A stretch of 62,826 bases of DNA from NCBI RefSeq assembly GCF_015155755.1, contig NZ_VWPI01000162.1:1-62826 (forward strand), read 5' to 3'. Below, one piece after another: positions 1-8,265 of this stretch. Position 1 is the first letter of the stretch, and each line of letters opens with the position of its first letter. The position numbers were made by a program, and so were the translations under genes. The notes below the pieces were generated by a model. The model ran no database searches. It was not told the DNA's origin and was given only the letters and a program-made list of their open reading frames with translations. Source of the stretch: Komagataeibacter sp. FXV3. GTDB lineage: Bacteria; Pseudomonadota; Alphaproteobacteria; Acetobacterales; Acetobacteraceae.

Positions 1-129
1 GCCTTTTTTCCGTAATCAAACTATCACTTTCCCGGACTCCCGCATGCGGGCTATGAAAACCGTCATGCGGGACCGGGGTCAGAGGGACTTCCGGCCTTCT
101 TACGTCAAGGCGGGGCAACGCACAAAGCG

Positions 130-903
130 GTGGTTGAGCGCACGAAGCTGAAAACGGATGAAAATGCGGTTGCGGGCGTGATCGGGCAACTGGTGTTGCC
201 GTTTGCCCACACGCCCCGCTTCGCCGCGGGGGATTTTGTCTTTTCCGCCTCCAACGCGGCCGCGCGCAGCTGGCTGCTTGGCCCGACCCCGTGGCCCGAG
301 CGCAGGCTGGCGCTGTGGGGGGCGGCCGGAACGGGCAAGACTCACATGCTGGAAATATGGGCGCACATGCATGATGCGGTGCTGCTTCATGGCGGTAGCC
401 TGTCGCATGCCCATGTCACGGCGCTGTTCGCAGCCCGCGCCACCGGGGTGCCGGTCATGGCCATGGCGGTGGACCGGGCCGATGAATGCGCAGACGAACG
501 CGCGCTGCTGCACCTGCTGAACACGGCGCGTGAACAGGGGATCGCATTGCTGCTGGGCGGGCGCACGTCACCGGCGCGCTGGCCGGTGGCATTGCCCGAC
601 CTGGCAAGCCGGCTGCGGGCGACCATGGCGGTGGCCATACGCCAGCCCGGTGACGGGCTTTTGCGCGTGCTGCTGCTGCGCCTGCTGGCCGAACGCCAGA
701 TTGTCGTATCGCAGCCGGTCGTGGAATGGCTGCTGCGCCACCTGCCGCGCACGGCAGTGGCCATGCAGGAAGCAGTGGACCGGCTGGACCATGCCGCCCT
801 TGCATCCGGCCGCCCCGTGACCCGCGCCCTGGCCACGCGCGTGCTGGCCGACATGCTGATGGGGGACACCATGGCGGCCACGGATATGGAACCCGGCGCC
901 TGA
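130..903 (+). CDS. hdaA: DnaA-related regulator of initiation, Hda/HdaA family
   Basis: This 257-residue protein is a DnaA AAA+ domain without the C-terminal DNA-binding domain, the hallmark of Hda-type proteins that, with the sliding clamp, stimulate ATP hydrolysis by DnaA and so limit re-initiation. Visible motifs are a Walker A box GAAGTGKT at 64-71, a Walker-B-like VDRADE near 114-119 and an SRLRA stretch at 160-164 that corresponds to the DnaA box VII arginine-finger region. The frame opens with GTG at 130; no ATG lies close by in frame. It sits 48 bases before ppk on the same strand, an order I associate with related alphaproteobacteria (from memory). It could also be named DnaA-like ATPase; the family is clear, the regulatory role is inferred. 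Confidence 0.85.
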   Translation: MVERTKLKTDENAVAGVIGQLVLPFAHTPRFAAGDFVFSASNAAARSWLLGPTPWPERRLALWGAAGTGKTHMLEIWAHMHDAVLLHGGSLSHAHVTALFAARATGVPVMAMAVDRADECADERALLHLLNTAREQGIALLLGGRTSPARWPVALPDLASRLRATMAVAIRQPGDGLLRVLLLRLLAERQIVVSQPVVEWLLRHLPRTAVAMQEAVDRLDHAALASGRPVTRALATRVLADMLMGDTMAATDMEPGA

Positions 904-951
904 ACGGGCAGCCTGCTCTGGCCAAGTGGCGTGTCGCTGGCCTAGGGTCGT

Positions 952-3264
952 ATGCAACAAGGAATATTACCCCCGAACGGGAGATCGAATCCATTGGCCA
1001 GAACGCCACGCAAAGCCCCTGACGGTACTGCCCCCAAGCCCCGTACCCGCACACGCAGCCGCAAGGCCGCGACCGGGCGACAGGTCGCGGTGCGCACGCC
1101 GGTGGAACCCATGCCCGACGCCACGTCGCCCAAACGCTTCATCAACCGTGAACTGTCGTGGCTCGATTTCAACCAGCGCGTGGTGGATGAAGCCGACAAC
1201 CCCCGCAATCCGCTGCTGGAACGCGTGCGCTTCCTGTCGATCAGCGCCAGCAACCTTGATGAATTCTATTCCGTGCGCGTGGCGGGGCTGGTGGGGCAGG
1301 TGCGTGAGGGGCTGGTCAAGACCTCGCCTGACGGGCTGACGCCACAACAGCAGCTGTCCGCCGTGCGCGAACGCACCGGCCGCCTGCTGCAGGAACAGCA
1401 GCGCATCTGGCGCGACCTGCAGCGTGAACTGGAGGGCGCGGGCATTGTCGTATGCGACGAAATCTCCTTTACCGAAGAAGAACAGGCCTGGCTGGAAAAC
1501 TGCTTCATGGAACGGGTCTTTCCCGTCCTGACGCCATTGGCCATCGACCCCGCCCATCCGCTGCCCTTCATCCCCAACATGGGCATTGCGCAGGCCCTGC
1601 GGCTGATGAACGCCGAAACCGGGCAGTTCGTGATGGAGGCGCTGATCCTGCTACCCGCGCGGATCGAACGTTTCATCCGGCTGCCTGACGCGCTGTCGCC
1701 GCCGGGGGTGACGCGCTTCATCCTGCTGGAACGCCTGATTGTCATGTGCATCGACCGCCTGTTCCCCGGCCTTGTGGCGGGGGACTGGGGCGTGATGCGC
1801 GTGGTGCGCGACACGGACGTGGAATTCGAGGACGAGGCCGAGGATCTGGTCCGTTCGTATGAAAGCGCGCTCAAGCGCCGCAGGCGCGGCGTGGTGATCC
1901 ACCTCGATATCGAATCCCGCATGCCCGAGGACCTGGCCCGGTCAATGGCCGAAGGGCTGGCCCCGCCACCGGATGAGGTGTTCGTGCAGTCCGGGCTGAT
2001 CGGGGTGGTGGACCTCAAGCAGCTGATCGTTGATGACCGGCCCGACCTGCTGTTCCCGCCCTATACCCCACGCTTTCCCGAACGGATCGTCGATTGTGGC
2101 GGGGACTGCTTTGCCGCCATCCGTGCGCGCGACATGATCGTCCACCACCCGTTCGAAAGCTTTGACGTGGTGGTGCAGTTTTTGCGGCAGGCGGCCATTG
2201 ACCCGGCCGTGGTGGCGATCAAGCAGACGCTGTACCGCACGTCGCGCGACAGTCCCATCGTCAAGGCCCTGATCGAGGCGGCAGAGGCCGGCAAGGCCGT
2301 GACCGCCATGGTGGAACTGCGCGCCCGTTTTGATGAGGAAGCCAATATCCGTCTCGCCCGCGCGCTGGAAGCGGCGGGCGTGCAGGTGGTCTTCGGTTTT
2401 TCCGACCTCAAGACACACGCCAAGCTCAGCCTTGTCGTGCGGCGTGAGGGCGGCGCGTTGCGTTCCTATGCCCATTTCGGCACCGGCAATTATCACCCGA
2501 TCACGGCGCGGATTTACACCGATCTGTCATTCTTCACCTGCAACCCGGAACTGGTGCGCGATTCGGCGCGGCTGTTCAATTACATGACCGGCTATGCCGT
2601 GCCCGCGCGGATGGAGGCGATCGCGTTTTCGCCCGTGACCATCCGCCGCACGCTGGAAGACCTGATTGCGGGTGAAATCGCCCATGTGCAGGCAGGGCGT
2701 CCGGGGCAGATCTGGCTCAAGATGAACTCCCTGGTGGATCCCGACCTGATCGACCGGCTGTATGCCGCGTCATGTGCCGGGGTGAAGGTCATGGCGGTGG
2801 TGCGGGGCATCTGCTGCCTGCGGCCCGGTGTGCCGGGACTGTCGGAAAACATCCGCGTCAAGTCGATCGTGGGACGGTTTCTGGAACACGCGCGCATCTA
2901 TGCCTTTGGCGACGGGCACCGCCTGCCCGGCAGGCAGGCAAAGCTGTATATCTCATCGGCGGACTGGATGCAGCGCAACATGGACTGGCGGGTGGAAAGC
3001 ATGGTCCCCATGCTGGACCCGCAGGTACATGCCCGCGTGCTGGACCAGATCATGATGATCGACCTCAAGGACAACCTGCAGTCATGGATTCTACAGCGCA
3101 ATGGTGTATGGCGGCGTCTGGAGCCGGGGCGCAGGCCATTTTCGTCGCATGAATATTTCATGGAACATCCGGTTCACGCGGGGCGTGGCGCCACGGCGGG
3201 GGAAGCCCCGATCCGGGTCAGCGCGTCGCAGCCATGGCATGCGGAACAGACTATTGAGGACTGA
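952..3264 (+). CDS. ppk: Polyphosphate kinase 1
   Basis: PPK1 reversibly transfers the terminal phosphate of ATP to polyphosphate chains. The family core begins at [12 protein letters not shown] near residue 63. The active-site histidine that is phosphorylated in the family lies in AHFGTGNY (H508) and the second conserved histidine in [11 protein letters not shown] (H646). The 770-residue length exceeds the usual 690-730 because of a basic, proline-rich N-terminal extension of about 60 residues; an AGGG five bases before the ATG at 952 supports this start, but TTG at 994 or ATG at 1111 would also leave the whole conserved core. ppx follows 30 bases downstream, so synthesis and breakdown of polyphosphate appear to be co-transcribed. 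Confidence 0.95.
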   Translation: MQQGILPPNGRSNPLARTPRKAPDGTAPKPRTRTRSRKAATGRQVAVRTPVEPMPDATSPKRFINRELSWLDFNQRVVDEADNPRNPLLERVRFLSISASNLDEFYSVRVAGLVGQVREGLVKTSPDGLTPQQQLSAVRERTGRLLQEQQRIWRDLQRELEGAGIVVCDEISFTEEEQAWLENCFMERVFPVLTPLAIDPAHPLPFIPNMGIAQALRLMNAETGQFVMEALILLPARIERFIRLPDALSPPGVTRFILLERLIVMCIDRLFPGLVAGDWGVMRVVRDTDVEFEDEAEDLVRSYESALKRRRRGVVIHLDIESRMPEDLARSMAEGLAPPPDEVFVQSGLIGVVDLKQLIVDDRPDLLFPPYTPRFPERIVDCGGDCFAAIRARDMIVHHPFESFDVVVQFLRQAAIDPAVVAIKQTLYRTSRDSPIVKALIEAAEAGKAVTAMVELRARFDEEANIRLARALEAAGVQVVFGFSDLKTHAKLSLVVRREGGALRSYAHFGTGNYHPITARIYTDLSFFTCNPELVRDSARLFNYMTGYAVPARMEAIAFSPVTIRRTLEDLIAGEIAHVQAGRPGQIWLKMNSLVDPDLIDRLYAASCAGVKVMAVVRGICCLRPGVPGLSENIRVKSIVGRFLEHARIYAFGDGHRLPGRQAKLYISSADWMQRNMDWRVESMVPMLDPQVHARVLDQIMMIDLKDNLQSWILQRNGVWRRLEPGRRPFSSHEYFMEHPVHAGRGATAGEAPIRVSASQPWHAEQTIED

Positions 3265-3294
3265 GGATTACGGTATGGGTGCGGTCATGGCATT

Positions 3295-4806
3295 ATGGGC
3301 GGACGACGTATGGGGCCGGATGTGACGGTAAATGGCGGGTTTCGCCGTTCGGCGGTCATAGATCTGGGATCGAATTCTGTCCGGCTTGTGGTGTTTGACG
3401 GGATTTCACGCAATCCGGCCCCCATTTTCAATGAAAAGGTGGTCCTGCGGCTGGGACGGGGCCTGAACGCGACGGGGCGCCTGAATGAAGAAGCCGTACC
3501 GCTGGCGATGGAGGTCATGGCCCGTTTCAACGCCATTGCGCGCGGGATGGAGGCAAGCCCCTTTGAGGTACTGGCCACAGCCGCCGTGCGGGACGCCAGC
3601 AACGGGCCGGAATTCGTGGCGGGGCTGAAATCACGCCTGCCCGGTGTGCCGATCCGTATCCTGAGCGGGGAGGAGGAAGCCGATTATTCCGCCACCGGCG
3701 TGCTGTGCGGCATACCGGACGCCAACGGCCTGGTGGCTGATATCGGCGGCGGGTCGCTGGAACTGATCCGGCTGGAAAACGGGCGCAAGCTCAATGCCTG
3801 CACGCTGCCGCTGGGTGTGATCCGGCTGAACGACCGGGCTGATGGCGACCTTGCCCGCGCACGTGCGCTGGTGGATGAGGATCTGGCCCGCGTGGGCTGG
3901 CTGGATGATGTGCAGGATCAGGATCTTTACCTGGTGGGCGGCGCATTCCGCGCGCTGGCGCGCATGCAGATCGCGCGCACGGCCTATCCGCTGAATATCG
4001 TCCATCTCTATCGTCTTGCCCCTGATACAGGGCGGGAAATGGCGGACTGGATCATCGGCGCGGGCAAGCGGTCGCTTGAACGCCTGCCCGGCGTGCCGCG
4101 CAAACGGCTGGAGGACGCGCCCTATGCCGCGACCGTGCTGCGCAGGCTCATGCGGCGTACGCGTTCGACGGGGCTGGTGTTCTGCGTCGATGGCCTGCGC
4201 GAAGGGTGGTACATGCGCAATGTTGCCGCAAGCGTTGCCGATAACGACCCGCAGGATGCCGTGGCGCGGGAAATGTGCTGCATGCTGGGCCGCAGCGTGA
4301 CCCTGCCGGAACGGCTGGCGGAATGGACCGCGCCCCTGTTCCCCGATGAGGGACATGTGGCGACCCGCCTGCGCGGGGTTGCGTGCTGGCTGTCGGATGT
4401 GGGCGCGCATGACCACCCCGAATACCGGGCGGAACAGACCTATCTGCGTATCCTGCGTATGCAGGGCGTGGGCTTTACCCATCAGGCCCGGGCGTTCCTG
4501 TCGCTGACGCTTGCGGTGCGGTACGGGGCCGATCTATCGGTGGCGTACCTGCAACCATCGCGCCAGTTGCTGGATCAGGTGCAGTTTGGCCGTGCCGTGG
4601 CATTGGGGCAGGCGTTGCGGCTGGCCTATACCGTCAGTGGCGGGACCGAGGCGCTGCTGGATGGCACCCGGCTGGAATGTGAGGACCGCATCCTGTCCCT
4701 GCATTTTGCGCCGGGCCGCGATGTGGTGCAGGGCGAAAGCGTGCGCCGCAGGCTGGAACGCCTGGGCAGTGCACTGGATATGACGGTCCGGATCCGCGAC
4801 CACTGA
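3295..4806 (+). CDS. ppx: Exopolyphosphatase, Ppx/GppA family
   Basis: A 503-residue member of the Ppx/GppA phosphatases, which release terminal phosphate from polyphosphate or convert pppGpp to ppGpp. The N-terminal actin-like ATPase fold is shown by AVIDLGSNSVRLVVFDG (about 21-37), a second phosphate-binding stretch ADIGGGSLELIRLE (about 148-161) and a central linker. The C-terminal part from roughly 320 resembles the HD-like helical domain of long Ppx proteins. Two in-frame ATG codons, 3295 and 3310, are possible; neither has a strong ribosome binding site. Directly downstream of ppk. Whether it prefers polyphosphate or pppGpp cannot be told from sequence, but pairing with ppk favours polyphosphate. 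Confidence 0.9.
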   Translation: MGGRRMGPDVTVNGGFRRSAVIDLGSNSVRLVVFDGISRNPAPIFNEKVVLRLGRGLNATGRLNEEAVPLAMEVMARFNAIARGMEASPFEVLATAAVRDASNGPEFVAGLKSRLPGVPIRILSGEEEADYSATGVLCGIPDANGLVADIGGGSLELIRLENGRKLNACTLPLGVIRLNDRADGDLARARALVDEDLARVGWLDDVQDQDLYLVGGAFRALARMQIARTAYPLNIVHLYRLAPDTGREMADWIIGAGKRSLERLPGVPRKRLEDAPYAATVLRRLMRRTRSTGLVFCVDGLREGWYMRNVAASVADNDPQDAVAREMCCMLGRSVTLPERLAEWTAPLFPDEGHVATRLRGVACWLSDVGAHDHPEYRAEQTYLRILRMQGVGFTHQARAFLSLTLAVRYGADLSVAYLQPSRQLLDQVQFGRAVALGQALRLAYTVSGGTEALLDGTRLECEDRILSLHFAPGRDVVQGESVRRRLERLGSALDMTVRIRDH

Positions 4807-4825
4807 TCTGTCTGGCGCTGGAAAA

Positions 4826-4915
4826 CAATAAAAGTTTTTGGTGAAGCTTTTTTCAAAAAAGCTTCAAAGGAATGCTGCCTTTTTGAAAAAGGAGGCATCC
4901 AGAAAACTTTTTTGT
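4826..4915 (+). repeat. Dispersed three-stem inverted repeat, copy 1
   Basis: The best-preserved copy of an AT-rich intergenic repeat found five times in this window. Outer arms AAAAGTTTTTGG (from 4830) and its near complement ending in AAAACTTTTTT (to 4913) enclose two hairpins: a perfect 23-base palindrome at 4843-4865 centred on C4854, and an imperfect hairpin at 4875-4896 (CTGCCTTTTT / AAAAAGGAGG type). As RNA it would form a three-way junction; the U-rich stems may also terminate ppx transcription. A further tail at 4926-4960 resembles the tail after copy 2. Confidence 0.8.
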
Positions 4916-4986
4916 AATTTGCACGATGGCGCAAAGACGGGCTTTTCAGACGGTCTCTTCAGGCCATGGGCAGGACATAACGCGAC

Positions 4987-6360
4987 ATGGGCATACGGCA
5001 TGGACACATGCGCGACCTGCTGCTGATCCGGGGCGGGACGGTGGTGACGGCGCAGGCGTCGTTTCGGGTTGACGTACTGTGCGGCGGCGAGGGCGAGATC
5101 CTGGCCGTTGGCCCCGATCTGGACAGACCGACCGGCGGCATGGTGGTGGATGCGGGGGGGCTGCTGGTCCTGCCCGGCGGGGTGGACCCGCAGACCGGCA
5201 TTGGCGCGGATGAAACAGGCTTTGCCCGCACGGTGGCGGCGTTGTCTGGTGGCACCACCACCATACTCGACACCATGCGTCCCGACGGTGGCGGACTGGA
5301 CGCGGCATGGCGGGACTGGCGGCATGCCGCACGCCATGCCCATGTCGATGTCGGGCTGCATATGGCGCTGCCCGGTGCTGGTGCATCCGCTCTACAGTGC
5401 ATGGATGAACTGGTGGCGGACAGGGGGGTGAATGCCTTCCACCTGTCCATGGCGGACGGACTGTCTGATCATGATATTCTGCAACTGACCCGCCATGCCG
5501 CCGATCGGGGCGCCCTGTGCATGATCGAGGCCCAGAATGCACAGGCCGTGGCCTATCTGCGGACGGAACTGGATCATGCAGGCATTGCCGGCAACGAGGC
5601 CTGCCTGCTGTCCGCCCCGCCGCAGGTCGAGGGTGAAGCGGTGGGCCGTGCCATCATGCTGGCGGGACTGGCCGGTGGGCCGGTGCATGTGGGGCCGGTA
5701 TCCACCATTGGCGCCACGGACATCCTTGCGCATGCGCGCCTGCGCGGGCAGCGGGTGGAGGGGCATGTGCTGGCCCCGCACCTGGTGGTGGATGAAGCGG
5801 TCTATGATCCCGAAGGCGACGTGGCCCCGGATCCCTACATTACCCTGCCGCCCTTTCGCGACGGCACGCATCGGCGGGCGTTATGGGGTGGGCTGGCGTC
5901 GGGCAATATCGGCATGGTCGCCAGTGGTTTCCGCCCGTCCGGTGCTGCAGGAAACGGGGTGATGGGCGGCCTTGCGCAGCGCATGCGCGTGGTCTGGCAG
6001 CACGGCGTGCGCGCGGGCATCCTGACGGTGGAGGAATTCGTGGCCGTCACATCGCAGGCGGCAGCCCGTGCCTTCAACATCTATCCCCGCAAGGGGGCGA
6101 TCATGCCAGGGGCTGACGCCGATATCGTGCTGTGGGATCCCGATGCGCAGGAAACGTGCACGTCCGGCCTGTATGCCGGGATCACGCTGGGTGGCCGGGC
6201 GGTGCGGGTCATTCGCGGCGGGGTGACGGTATGGCAGGATGACATGCCGTGCGAAGGCGTCGGATACGGGGCCTATGTGCCATGTCCGGCCTTCCGCCCC
6301 CAACTGTCGCAACACATGCGCAAGGCTGCGCACCTGTCGATGCGTGACGGTGAAATATAG
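4987..6360 (+). CDS. Hydantoinase/dihydropyrimidinase-like protein with degenerate metal site
   Basis: A full-length 457-residue member of the cyclic amidohydrolase family (dihydropyrimidinase, allantoinase, dihydroorotase), with the N-terminal beta-sandwich (GGTVVTA) and TIM-barrel core. The usual metal-binding HxH after the first strand is replaced by QTG (69-71 in GGVDPQTG), the carboxylated lysine position reads H152 (AFHLSM), the next histidine position reads IEAQN (180-184), and the SDH aspartate motif reads SGF (313-315). Only H234 (VHVGPVS) is kept. Established family chemistry would need these ligands, so a hydrolase activity is doubtful; a structural or regulatory partner role is an inference. 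ATG at 4987 or 5008 could start it. It leads the purine-degradation run, 381 bases before xdhA. Confidence 0.75.
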   Translation: MGIRHGHMRDLLLIRGGTVVTAQASFRVDVLCGGEGEILAVGPDLDRPTGGMVVDAGGLLVLPGGVDPQTGIGADETGFARTVAALSGGTTTILDTMRPDGGGLDAAWRDWRHAARHAHVDVGLHMALPGAGASALQCMDELVADRGVNAFHLSMADGLSDHDILQLTRHAADRGALCMIEAQNAQAVAYLRTELDHAGIAGNEACLLSAPPQVEGEAVGRAIMLAGLAGGPVHVGPVSTIGATDILAHARLRGQRVEGHVLAPHLVVDEAVYDPEGDVAPDPYITLPPFRDGTHRRALWGGLASGNIGMVASGFRPSGAAGNGVMGGLAQRMRVVWQHGVRAGILTVEEFVAVTSQAAARAFNIYPRKGAIMPGADADIVLWDPDAQETCTSGLYAGITLGGRAVRVIRGGVTVWQDDMPCEGVGYGAYVPCPAFRPQLSQHMRKAAHLSMRDGEI

Positions 6361-6741
6361 CGTCGTGGCATTGGATATTGTTTCAATATAATATTTTGAT
6401 AAACATGAATAAAATATTATGTGCGACGATTATTCATGTCCTTATTTGAAAAAGCGTCATCAAAAATCCCCAGGCTATCTGACTGGTCGCCTGTTACGGC
6501 GGATTTGATAGATGGTATGAAAATAACCATATGATAAAAAACAATAAAATTTTTTATGGGGCCGCCTTTTTTAAAAAGGTGGCATTCCGCATGATTGGCA
6601 GGATGTGCCAGAGGCAGGTTTTTCAGGCAGTCTCCTGAAATCTTTGCCGGGGTGACAAGACCGGACCGGGTTCCATATATTACACAGATCAGAATGAAAG
6701 GCTGTTCCGGCTGTCTGCCTTGAGGGGGGTGAGGCAGTCCT
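6361..6741. promoter_or_regulatory. AT-rich intergenic region before the xdh operon
   Basis: This 381-base stretch has no convincing gene. Its first 170 bases are far richer in A and T than the flanks and hold a perfect 10-base inverted repeat, ACATGAATAA at 6403-6412 and TTATTCATGT at 6430-6439. A degenerate copy of the dispersed repeat follows at about 6536-6590. The region probably contains the end of the upstream transcript and the promoter of xdhABC; the LysR protein encoded downstream is an obvious candidate regulator but no clear site can be assigned. Confidence 0.5.
6536..6590 (+). repeat. Dispersed inverted repeat, copy 2 (partial)
   Basis: A shorter relative of the repeat at 4826: the left end ACAATAAAATTTTTT and one hairpin (GCCGCCTTTTTT / AAAAAGGTGGCA, about 6561-6584) are kept, the second hairpin and right arm are not. 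The next 50 bases, around TTTTTCAGGCAGTCTCCTGA (about 6618-6637), resemble the tail of copy 1 (TTTTCAGACGGTCTCTTCAG, about 4943-4962), which suggests the repeat unit extends beyond the hairpins. Confidence 0.6.
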
Positions 6742-8265
6742 GTGGCCATGATAGAGGGAACAGATTTGACGGGGATCAGACACGGCATCCGTTTCTATGT
6801 CGGAAACGAATGCCATACGTTGGCTAATGTCGCGCCGACGCGTACGCTGCTGGACTGGCTGCGGGAAGACCGTGGCCTGACCGGCACCAAGGAAGGCTGC
6901 AACGAAGGCGATTGCGGGGCCTGCACCGTGCTGGTGGTGCGGCTGGAAGGGGACCGTCTGGTCTGGCGCGCGGTCAATGCGTGCATCCAGTTTGTCTCCA
7001 TGCTGGACGGTGCGCAGGTCCTGACCATCGAGGACATGCGTGCGCCCGATGGCAGCCTGCATCCGGTGCAGCAGGCAATGGTGGACCAGCATGGCTCGCA
7101 ATGCGGTTTCTGCACGCCCGGTTTTGTCATGTCCATGGTGGCAGGGCGCAAGGCCGATGGGCTGGCGCAGGATGAACACGCGATTGATGACATGCTGGCC
7201 GGCAATCTGTGCCGCTGCACCGGATATGCGCCAATCGTGCGGGCCATGCGACAGGCCCTGCAGGCGGGACCGGACCATTTTGACACCATGGCGGGAGAGA
7301 TTGCCGACCGGCTGCGTGCCCTGCGTGACGGGGCGACGGTCGAACTCGACGGGCCTGCGGGCCGCCTGACCATTCCCGCAGATGCTGACGCACTGGCACG
7401 GACCATGATGGCGCATCCCGATGCACGGATCGTGGCGGGGGCAACCGATGTAGGCCTGTGGGTGACCAAGGGCATGCGGGACCTGCCGCATGTCGTCACC
7501 ATCGGGCAGGTGCCCGACCTGCGCCGTATCACATGCGATGCGCAGGGTGTGTACCTTGGCGCCGCCGTCACATGGCAGGAAGCACGGGCCGTTCTGGCCG
7601 ATATCCTGCCGCAGCCGGATGCGGAGGTTATCCGCCGCATTGGTTCGGTGCAGGTGCGCAACAGCGGTACGGTATGCGGCAATATCGCCAATGGCTCCCC
7701 CATTGGCGATGGGCCGCCGGTGCTGATTGCGGCGGGGGCGAAACTGCACCTGCGGCGCGGCGATGCGCGGCGTGTCATCGCGCTGGAAGATTTCTTTATT
7801 GATTACGGCAGGCAGGACCGTGCGCCCGGTGAGTTCGTAGAAGGTGTGAGCATTCCCCGTCCCGGCGCGGATACGGTTGTGCGTGCATGGAAAGTTTCCA
7901 AGCGGTTCGATCAGGATATTTCCGCCATCCTTGGCGCGTTTTCCCTCACACTTGCCCCTGATGGCATGATTGCCAATGCCCGCGTGGCCTTTGGTGGCAT
8001 GGCAGCCACCCCGCGTCGCGCCAGCCGGACGGAAGCCGCACTGGAAGGCCGGAAATGGGATGAGACCACGCTGGCAGCGGCACGCCAGGCCATCATGGAT
8101 GATTTCGCGCCCATTACCGACATGCGGGCAAGCGACTGGTACCGCCGCACGGTTGCGGCCAATCTGCTGACCCGGCTTTATGCCGATTGCGGGCCGGAAA
8201 ACGCACGCGCCGCTATCAGCGTGCGCACCGCCTGCGCCAATGCGGGAGGACATGCCCATGGCTGA
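6742..8265 (+). CDS. xdhA: Xanthine dehydrogenase small subunit (2Fe-2S and FAD)
   Basis: A 507-residue iron-sulfur/FAD subunit of the molybdenum enzyme that oxidises hypoxanthine to xanthine and urate. A plant-type ferredoxin domain carries C53, C58, C61 and C81 (CNEGDCGAC), followed by the alpha-helical 2Fe-2S domain with C121, C124, C157 and C159 (CGFC, CRC). From about 210 comes the FAD domain, with VAGATDVGLWV matching the flavin-binding loop, and a C-terminal CO-dehydrogenase-flavoprotein-like domain. GTG at 6742 or ATG at 6748 may start it; neither choice removes conserved residues. Its stop overlaps the start of xdhB by 8 bases, so the two subunits are probably translated in a coupled way. 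Cytosolic; no signal peptide. Confidence 0.95.
   Translation: MAMIEGTDLTGIRHGIRFYVGNECHTLANVAPTRTLLDWLREDRGLTGTKEGCNEGDCGACTVLVVRLEGDRLVWRAVNACIQFVSMLDGAQVLTIEDMRAPDGSLHPVQQAMVDQHGSQCGFCTPGFVMSMVAGRKADGLAQDEHAIDDMLAGNLCRCTGYAPIVRAMRQALQAGPDHFDTMAGEIADRLRALRDGATVELDGPAGRLTIPADADALARTMMAHPDARIVAGATDVGLWVTKGMRDLPHVVTIGQVPDLRRITCDAQGVYLGAAVTWQEARAVLADILPQPDAEVIRRIGSVQVRNSGTVCGNIANGSPIGDGPPVLIAAGAKLHLRRGDARRVIALEDFFIDYGRQDRAPGEFVEGVSIPRPGADTVVRAWKVSKRFDQDISAILGAFSLTLAPDGMIANARVAFGGMAATPRRASRTEAALEGRKWDETTLAAARQAIMDDFAPITDMRASDWYRRTVAANLLTRLYADCGPENARAAISVRTACANAGGHAHG

Noticed and set aside
1-129. Possible gene end or promoter before hdaA
   Set aside because: No frame with support; only a repeated CATGCGGG is seen, too short to interpret.
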